In this document: positions 30,912 through 35,132 of the stretch, piece by piece
Layout of the letters: each line of letters starts with the position of its first letter
Numbering within the stretch: the first letter of the stretch is position 1
DNA from: Spirochaetaceae bacterium
GTDB lineage: Bacteria > Spirochaetota > Spirochaetia > Treponematales > Rectinemataceae
Length of the DNA stretch: 35,132 bases
NCBI GenBank assembly: GCA_025356015.1
Contig: JANXYO010000139.1
Span: 1-35,132, forward strand
Direction of reading: 5' to 3'
Position numbers and translations under genes: made by a program
The notes under the pieces: model-generated
What the model was told of the DNA's origin: nothing
What the model saw: only the letters and a program-made list of their open reading frames with translations
Databases searched by the model: none

Positions 30912-31841
30912 GTGGATGATCTCTTCGCCCAACTCCAGCAGCAGCTCGTGAACGGCCTTACCCTTGGAAGCGTCTATGCCCTCATCGCCCTCGGCTACTC
31001 CATGGTGTACGGAACCCTCGAGATGCTCAACTTCGCCCACGGCGAGGTCTTCATGATCGGCGCCTTCATGGGCTGGGGCGTGCTCGGCCTCTTCCTCCAC
31101 GGCACCGCCCTCCTGGCCTCGCCCATCATCGTCATACCGCTCATGATCATCATAGCGATGGCGGGGACCTCGGCCCTCGGTGTCGGCATAGAGTGGTTCG
31201 CCTACAGGCCCCTGCGCAACGCGCCGCGCCTCGCGCCCCTCATCAGCGCCCTCGCCGTCTCCATCTTCCTCCAGAACTTCGTCGTCCTCACCATGAGCGC
31301 CAGGGCCAAGGTCTACGCGACCCAGCTCCTCATCCCCATGACCTGGCAGATCACCATCGGCGACGCGACGATCTCTTTCATCAGGATCCTCGTGGTCGGA
31401 GTGTCGATCGTCCTCATGATAGGCCTCGACTACTTCATCAGGCACTCGAAGATGGGCAGGGCAATGCGGGCCACCGCCCAGGACCGGGAGGCAGCCTCCT
31501 TCATGGGCATCTCCGTGGACAAGGTCATCTCGATGACCTTCCTCATCGGCTCGGCCCTCGCCGGAGCCGGAGGCGTCCTGGTGGGCCTGTACTACACCCA
31601 GATCGACTTCTACATGGGCTTCGCCGCGGGCATGAAGGCCTTCACGGCGGCGGTTCTTGGCGGCATCGGCAACATCCGCGGAGCCATGCTCGGCGGACTC
31701 CTGCTTGGCCTCGTCGAGAGCCTTGGCGTCGCCTTCATCTCCCCCGTCTACAAGGACGTCATCGCCTTCTCGATGCTCATCATCCTCCTCATCTTCAAGC
31801 CATCCGGCCTGCTCGGCGAGCAAGTGCCCGTAAAGGTGTAA
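30912..31841 (+). CDS. Branched-chain amino acid ABC transporter permease, LivH type
   Basis: 309 residues, about eight transmembrane helices. QQLVNGLTLGSVYALIALGYSMVYG and LNFAHGEVFMIGAFMGW are diagnostic of LivH. In the second half FMGISVDKVISMTFLIGSALAGAGGVLVG is the cytoplasmic-loop region that meets the ATPases, and GGIGNIRGAMLGGLLLG closes the fold. It forms the channel together with the LivM part of the following fusion protein. Start GTG 30912 is used, with GGAGG 9 bases upstream; no ATG precedes the conserved region more closely. The fusion gene begins 4 bases after the stop. Confidence 0.94.
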   Translation: MDDLFAQLQQQLVNGLTLGSVYALIALGYSMVYGTLEMLNFAHGEVFMIGAFMGWGVLGLFLHGTALLASPIIVIPLMIIIAMAGTSALGVGIEWFAYRPLRNAPRLAPLISALAVSIFLQNFVVLTMSARAKVYATQLLIPMTWQITIGDATISFIRILVVGVSIVLMIGLDYFIRHSKMGRAMRATAQDREAASFMGISVDKVISMTFLIGSALAGAGGVLVGLYYTQIDFYMGFAAGMKAFTAAVLGGIGNIRGAMLGGLLLGLVESLGVAFISPVYKDVIAFSMLIILLIFKPSGLLGEQVPVKV

Positions 31842-31845
31842 GGAA

Positions 31846-34452
31846 ATGGCCGGCATGCTCAGCGCCCTCAAGACCAGCTACGACCGCGCCGCGGGCGCGG
31901 TCGCCAAGATAGACAACAGGATACTCTGGGCCGCCCTCGCGGTGGTGTTCCTCGCCTTCCCCTTCGGGGCCTCGAACGCCTACATCGTGCGCATAGGCGG
32001 CACGATCCTCCTCTATGTCGTGCTCGGCACGGGCCTCAACTTCGTGGTCGGCCTCGCGGGCGTCCTCGACATGGGCTACACGGCCTTCTACGCGATGGGG
32101 GCCTACAGCTACGCGCTGCTCGCCTCGCCCCTGCACCACATGCACGTGTCCTTCTGGATCCTCATGCCCTTCGCGATGTTCGTCGCGGCCTTCACCGGCC
32201 TCATCATCGGGGCGCCTTCCTTGCGGCTCCGGGGCGACTACCTCGCGATCACCACCATGGGCTTCGCCCAGATCACGAGGCTCCTGCTTCTCAACCTCGA
32301 CAAGCCGGTCAACATCACGAACGGCCCCAACGGGATCGTCAAGGTCGACCCGGCCAAGATCTTCGGCTATGTCTTCGACGGCTCGACTGCCTACTACTAC
32401 CTGATCGGCTTCTTCGCCATCGTGGTGGTGGCGGCGACCTACAGGCTGCGCTTCTCCCGCATCGGCCGTGCCTGGGGCGCCATCAGGGACGACGAGGTGG
32501 CCGCCACCTGCATGGGCATCAACCCCTCGTTGTACAAGCTCCTCGCCTTCGCGGTCGGCGCCTCGGCGGCTGGCATCGCTGGCGTCCTCTTCGCGGCCTG
32601 GCAGGAATCGGTCTTCCCCGAAGTCTTCAGCATGAACGAGCTGATAAACATCTACTGCATGATCGTCCTGGGCGGGACCGGCAACCCCCTCGGGCCCCTC
32701 CTGGGCAGCCTCCTCCTCGTGACCCTCGGAGAGGCCCTGCGCGAGTACTCGATCTACAGGATGATCATCTACTCCGTCATCCTCCTATTGATGATGCGCT
32801 ACAGACCCCAGGGCCTCCTGGTCTCGAAGCCGCGCAAGAGCGAGGTCGATGTCGAGGCAGTCCTCGCCGAAGAGGAAAGGGAAAAAGAGAAGCACTCGCG
32901 CAAGCTCGGACCCACCAAGGAAGTCCTCCTCACGGTGAAGGATCTCACCAAGGCCTTCGGCGGGATAAAGGCTGTCACCGGTGTGTCCTTCGAGGTCCGC
33001 AAGGGGGAGATCCTCTCCATCATCGGGCCAAACGGAGCAGGGAAGACCACCCTCTTCAACCTCATCACGGGCATGCACCGCCCCGATTCGGGCAGCGCCA
33101 TCTTCGACGGCCACGAGCTCGTGGGCAAGAAGGCCTACCAGGTCGTCAAGTTCGGCCTGGCCCGCACCTTCCAGAACATCCGCGTCTTTCCCCAGATGTC
33201 GGTCCTCGACAACGTCATGACCGGCCTCCACCCCAGGCTCAAGATCATGCTCGGTGGAGCCATCTTCCAGCCGCCCTGGGTCAAGAAGGCCGAGGCCGAG
33301 GGCGAGCGCGAGGCAGCCCGCCACCTGGCCTTCTTCGGGCCTGGCCTGCTCTCGCGCAAGAACGACTTCGTCTCGACCCTGAACTACGCGGACCGCCGCC
33401 GGGTCGAGGTAGCCCGGGCCCTCACCCTTGGCCCCAAGATGCTCCTCCTCGACGAGCCGGCCGCGGGCATGAACATGGGCGAGATAGCCCAGATCACGCG
33501 CCACATCTCCGAGCTCCGCGACAGGGGCTACACCATCGTCCTCGTCGAGCACCAGATGTCGGTCGTCATGAACATCTCCGACCGCATCGTCGTCATGAAC
33601 AAGGGCGAGAAGCTCGCCGAGGGCAGCCCCGCCGAGATCCAGGGCAACAGGGCCGTCGTCGAGGCCTACCTTGGCACCAAGCGCGAGGTCGAACCGATCT
33701 CGGCCTGGGAGACGATCGACGCCGAGGGCAAGAAGCCCCTGCTCAGCCTCAAAGGGGTGAACGCCCAGTATGGGCAGATCAGGGTCCTGAACGACATCTC
33801 CCTCGATGTCTTCCGCGGCGAGACGGTCTGCCTTCTCGGGGCCAACGCCGCCGGCAAGTCAACCACGATCAAGACCATCATCGGGAACGTGAAGGCCACC
33901 CACGGCGAGATCGAGTTCGACGGGAAGAGGATCGAGGGCAAGACGACGCCCGAGATCATCAACTCGGGCATCGCGATCGTGCCCGAGGGCAGGCGCATAT
34001 TCTCGCGGCTCACCGTCGAGGAGAACCTCGAGGTCGGCGGCTTCATCACCCCCGACCCTGCCAAGATCAGGCGGGGCATCGAGAGGGCCTACGAGCAGTT
34101 CCCGATCCTCAAGGAGAGGCGCCAGCAGAAAGCGGGCACCCTCTCGGGCGGGGAGCAGCAGATGCTCGCCATCGCCCGAGCCCTCATGACCGAGCCCATC
34201 CTCCTGTGCCTCGACGAGCCCTCGATGGGACTTTCGCCCATCCTCGTCGAGCAGGTCTTCGCGATCATCAGGGAGATCAACAAGGCGGGGACCACGGTGT
34301 TCATGGTCGAGCAGAACGCCACCCAGGCCCTCGCGATCGCGCATCGCGGCTATGTGATCCAGACCGGCTCGATAGTCATGGGGGACAGGGCCGACAAGCT
34401 CCTGGCCAACGAGGACATGAAACGGGCCTACCTGGGCGAGACCAGCGCCTGA
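31846..34452 (+). CDS. LivM-LivG-LivF triple fusion: ABC permease with two ATPase domains
   Basis: 868 residues. Residues 1-328 are a LivM permease (GTGLNFVVGLAGVLDMGYTAF, LRLRGDYLAITTMGF, MIVLGGTGNPLGPLLGS). A charged linker (about 330-355, AEEEREKEKHSRKLG) leads to LivG (about 358-615): Walker A GPNGAGKTT near 394, Walker B LLLDEPAAGMN near 534, H-loop VEHQ, and C-terminal EAYLGT. Its signature is the divergent LNYADRRRVEVARAL. LivF follows (about 630-865): Walker A GANAAGKST near 664, canonical LSGGEQQ near 765, LCLDEPSMGLSP near 786, VEQN. So two of the three normally separate subunits join the permease, and only LivH stays separate. The frame is uninterrupted, codon use is constant, and AAGGA precedes the ATG. 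ATP hydrolysis should be competent at LivF. Confidence 0.95.
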   Translation: MAGMLSALKTSYDRAAGAVAKIDNRILWAALAVVFLAFPFGASNAYIVRIGGTILLYVVLGTGLNFVVGLAGVLDMGYTAFYAMGAYSYALLASPLHHMHVSFWILMPFAMFVAAFTGLIIGAPSLRLRGDYLAITTMGFAQITRLLLLNLDKPVNITNGPNGIVKVDPAKIFGYVFDGSTAYYYLIGFFAIVVVAATYRLRFSRIGRAWGAIRDDEVAATCMGINPSLYKLLAFAVGASAAGIAGVLFAAWQESVFPEVFSMNELINIYCMIVLGGTGNPLGPLLGSLLLVTLGEALREYSIYRMIIYSVILLLMMRYRPQGLLVSKPRKSEVDVEAVLAEEEREKEKHSRKLGPTKEVLLTVKDLTKAFGGIKAVTGVSFEVRKGEILSIIGPNGAGKTTLFNLITGMHRPDSGSAIFDGHELVGKKAYQVVKFGLARTFQNIRVFPQMSVLDNVMTGLHPRLKIMLGGAIFQPPWVKKAEAEGEREAARHLAFFGPGLLSRKNDFVSTLNYADRRRVEVARALTLGPKMLLLDEPAAGMNMGEIAQITRHISELRDRGYTIVLVEHQMSVVMNISDRIVVMNKGEKLAEGSPAEIQGNRAVVEAYLGTKREVEPISAWETIDAEGKKPLLSLKGVNAQYGQIRVLNDISLDVFRGETVCLLGANAAGKSTTIKTIIGNVKATHGEIEFDGKRIEGKTTPEIINSGIAIVPEGRRIFSRLTVEENLEVGGFITPDPAKIRRGIERAYEQFPILKERRQQKAGTLSGGEQQMLAIARALMTEPILLCLDEPSMGLSPILVEQVFAIIREINKAGTTVFMVEQNATQALAIAHRGYVIQTGSIVMGDRADKLLANEDMKRAYLGETSA

Positions 34453-34527
34453 ACGGGAAAGTATGAAGACAAGAGAAATGCAACCACGGAGCAGGGCCCC
34501 AGCTGGCGCAGGGAACTGGAGTAGCCC

Positions 34528-34998
34528 ATGAGGCGCAAGGACAGGGAAGTAAGTGACAGGGCGGGTCTCGAGGCGATCCTGGAGGGCTGCGACGTCTGCC
34601 ACCTGGCCTTCGCGGACGGGGACTTCCCCTACATCGTCACCATGAACTTCGGCTGGGAATGGACGGCCGAGCTGCCCCTGCTCTTCTTCCACGGCGCCCG
34701 CGCGGGGCGCAAGCTCGAGATGATGAGGAAGAAGCCCCGCGTCTGCTTCGAGATGGACATGGGCCACGTACTCATCGAGGGCCCCTCGCCCTGTGACTGG
34801 GGCATGAAGTACTCGAGCCTCGTGGGCTATGGAACCCTCTCCGAGCTCGAGTCGCCCACTCTGAGGACCGCCGCCCTCGAGCGCATCATGCTGCACTACG
34901 GCTGGCAGGGCCAGGGCGGATATGAGGCGATGCTCGCGGCCACCGCGGTGCTTTCCCTCCGCGTCGACGAGATGAGCGGCAAGCGCAAGAGCGACTGA
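34528..34998 (+). CDS. Pyridoxamine 5'-phosphate oxidase-like flavoprotein (Nim family)
   Basis: 156 residues, FMN-binding split barrel. ILEGCDVCHLAFADGDFPYIVTMNFGW is cut by the usual strand order, then LLFFHGARAGRKLEMMRKKPRVCFEMD, the region carrying the flavin phosphate contacts in the NimA/PNPOx-like family. Some members reduce 5-nitroimidazoles; most have unknown substrates. A conserved-looking cysteine-rich segment (GPSPCDWGMKYSSLVGYG) covers the second conserved block. GGAG lies about 8 bases before ATG 34528. The 75-base gap after the transporter gene has no terminator, so read-through from the liv cluster is possible. Not obviously part of the transport pathway. Confidence 0.88.
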   Translation: MRRKDREVSDRAGLEAILEGCDVCHLAFADGDFPYIVTMNFGWEWTAELPLLFFHGARAGRKLEMMRKKPRVCFEMDMGHVLIEGPSPCDWGMKYSSLVGYGTLSELESPTLRTAALERIMLHYGWQGQGGYEAMLAATAVLSLRVDEMSGKRKSD

Positions 34999-35037
34999 TT
35001 CCCTCCACGCCTCCGTGGTCCTCTTACCCCAGCCAAA

Positions 35038-35132
35038 TCAGGAAGACGGGTTCTCCTGGCGGCTCGATCCGTAACGCAGCCCATCGACGAGGAGGGCGAC
35101 CATGGCCTGGCCCACGTTCGTAGGCGGAACAG
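35038..35132 (-). CDS. C-terminal end of a minus-strand gene, possibly a TetR-type regulator
   Basis: The last ~31 codons of an open frame running in from the right edge read VPPTNVGQAMVALLVDGLRYG and end at TGA (35038-35040). G/C-rich third positions fit the neighbours. The amphipathic helix AMVALLVDGLRYG is like the last helix of TetR-family regulators, but this is too short to assign. It converges with the Nim-like gene, leaving a 39-base gap. Confidence 0.35.
   Translation of the reverse strand, partial: VPPTNVGQAMVALLVDGLRYGSSRQENPSS

Noticed and set aside
29619-31871. A 750-codon minus-strand open frame under the binding protein and LivH genes
   Set aside because: Composition is Asp/Glu/Gly/His/Val-rich with no family motifs, as expected for the complement of GC-rich codons; the plus-strand genes are unmistakable.
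1-35132. tRNA, rRNA, CRISPR arrays, insertion sequences or phage genes
   Set aside because: All gaps are short and were read on both strands; none shows a cloverleaf, repeat-spacer pattern, terminal inverted repeats or transposase.

Overview
This is a GC-rich, densely coding bacterial chromosome segment with almost no non-coding DNA: no gene-free stretch exceeds about 220 bases and many genes overlap by 1 to 20 bases. I saw no rRNA, tRNA, CRISPR array, phage gene or insertion sequence. Gene content and order (short alanyl-tRNA synthetase without the C-terminal domain, a folP-cdaA-cdaR-acpS run, DUF2225, very large GH13 protein) suggest a free-living or anaerobic GC-rich spirochaete. That assignment is an inference from family knowledge and was not tested by a search.

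Left part (1-7675, minus strand): one operon reading leftwards encodes a very large GH13 alpha-amylase-family protein, a flavin reductase-like protein, an AddB/RecB-type nuclease with a probable iron-sulfur cluster, and the N-terminal part of its UvrD/AddA-type helicase partner, which runs off the window. A divergent promoter region (7676-7837) separates it from a plus-strand operon: TetR-type regulator, lipoyl synthase, a stand-alone lipoate-ligase accessory domain and a lipoate-protein ligase catalytic domain.

Centre (10566-18839): a lipoprotein lytic transglycosylase (minus), a one-domain asparaginase-like protein, a GAF/HD-GYP protein, alaS, a GAF-like/GGDEF protein, a small unknown protein (minus), and a DUF47/PiT phosphate transport pair. 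Cyclic-di-GMP breakdown and synthesis genes flank alaS.

Right centre (18961-26411): a tightly packed housekeeping run of dxs, folP, cdaA, cdaR, acpS, a DUF2225 protein, truA and a HAD phosphatase. It links isoprenoid and folate precursor synthesis, cyclic-di-AMP signalling, acyl-carrier activation and tRNA modification. It meets a convergent single-domain cyclic-nucleotide-binding protein at a rho-independent terminator that overlaps the HAD stop codon.

Right part (27085-34452): a near-consensus promoter with a perfect 12-base palindrome at its expected start site drives ridA, a two-cysteine Asp/Glu racemase-like protein, a class-V PLP enzyme, and a branched-chain amino acid type ABC transporter. 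In that transporter the second permease and both ATPases (LivM, LivG, LivF) are one 868-residue polypeptide. This looks like an uptake and catabolism unit for an amino acid or related amine. A Nim/PNPOx-like flavoprotein and the end of a minus-strand gene close the window.

The most notable signals are the LivM-LivG-LivF fusion and its RidA/racemase/PLP neighbours, the split lipoate ligase beside lipA, and a recurring promoter geometry that predicts leaderless mRNAs for several genes.
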